NCBI GenBank assembly: GCA_947178505.1
Contig: CAMWYR010000011.1
Location: 1-51,121, forward strand
Reading direction: 5' to 3'
Length of the DNA: 51,121 bases
Source: an uncultured Muribaculaceae bacterium
GTDB lineage: Bacteria > Bacteroidota > Bacteroidia > Bacteroidales > Muribaculaceae
Position numbers and translations under genes: made by a program. Below the pieces are notes generated by a model. That model had not been told where the DNA came from, searched no databases, and was given only the letters and a program-made list of their open reading frames with translations. Position 1 is the stretch's first letter; each line of letters opens with the position of its first letter. Shown here in pieces: positions 51,044 to 51,121 of the stretch.

Positions 51044-51121
51044 CTATTTCAGATACGCCTTGTGCCGGCCTCTCCGACGGTGCGGGGATAGGGAAATGAT
51101 GGTGAAATTTTATTTTCCCGC

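Noticed and set aside
1..51121. CRISPR arrays, insertion sequences, integrases and phage genes
   Set aside because: No regularly spaced repeat array, transposase, integrase or phage structural motif was seen on either strand.

Overview
The window looks like chromosomal DNA of a Bacteroidales bacterium, most likely a gut Muribaculaceae-type species. Several things point there: repeated promoter boxes of the Bacteroidetes form TTTG-N19/21-TAnnTTTG, a gamma-alpha fused KorA with KorB, BspA-type leucine-rich repeat surface proteins, FimA/Mfa-like fimbrillin lipoproteins, DUF4254 and DUF4286 proteins, a TGS-nucleoside kinase, and few clear Shine-Dalgarno sites. Most of the window is GC-rich (near 60% by eye). 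There are two visibly AT-richer zones: the fimbrillin/LRR region (about 22.3-29.6 kb) and the last 4.5 kb (about 46.5-51.05 kb).

Layout. 0.1-3.0 kb (-): korA-korB, 2-oxoacid:ferredoxin oxidoreductase. 3.1-4.8 kb (-): a secreted endonuclease I-type nuclease. 5.0-8.5 kb: a LytTR response regulator and a YczE-like membrane protein (-), divergent from a LytS-type histidine kinase (+). 8.6-10.05 kb (+): an LRR_5 surface protein, then a hairpin cluster. 10.2-13.9 kb (-): gyrB and the acpP-fabF fatty-acid pair. 14.2-18.8 kb (+): RNase R and a secreted six-hairpin glycosidase with a carbohydrate-binding-like C-terminus. 18.87-19.15 kb (+): SRP RNA, tRNA-Thr(TGT) and a terminator. 19.2-21.1 kb (+): DUF4286 protein, ruvC, deoC. 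21.1-22.3 kb (-): MFS transporter. 22.4-27.3 kb (-): three-gene fimbrillin operon. 27.7-33.5 kb (+): LRR_5 protein, PH-domain membrane protein, second LRR_5 protein, hexapeptide O-acetyltransferase. 33.5-36.3 kb (-): DUF4254, family 9 glycosyltransferase, folK and beta-carbonic anhydrase, read from a promoter that overlaps a divergent one. 36.4-44.05 kb (+): nucleoside kinase, mgtE, mutS, radical SAM protein, LD-carboxypeptidase. 44.35-46.5 kb (+): gmd and a family 4 glycosyltransferase, the start of a surface-polysaccharide locus. 46.8-51.04 kb (+): an AT-rich pair encoding an outer-membrane beta-barrel with a TonB-receptor-like plug and a peptidase-C39 ABC exporter.

The best candidate for an unusual system is that AT-rich pair. 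The C39 exporter has a complete protease site (Gln7, Cys13, His86, Asp104) and a complete ATPase, so it should cleave a double-glycine leader and export a small peptide. Its partner is an outer-membrane barrel, but neither the precursor peptide nor a periplasmic adaptor is inside the window. The other structured loci are the fimbrillin operon, whose two larger proteins end in DUF1566-like domains, and several long inverted repeats and hairpins: 20 bp at 44077-44140, 14 bp around the MFS start codon, and a REP-like family present twice. Housekeeping genes look intact. Calls rest on reading the sequence and family knowledge; no database searches were run.
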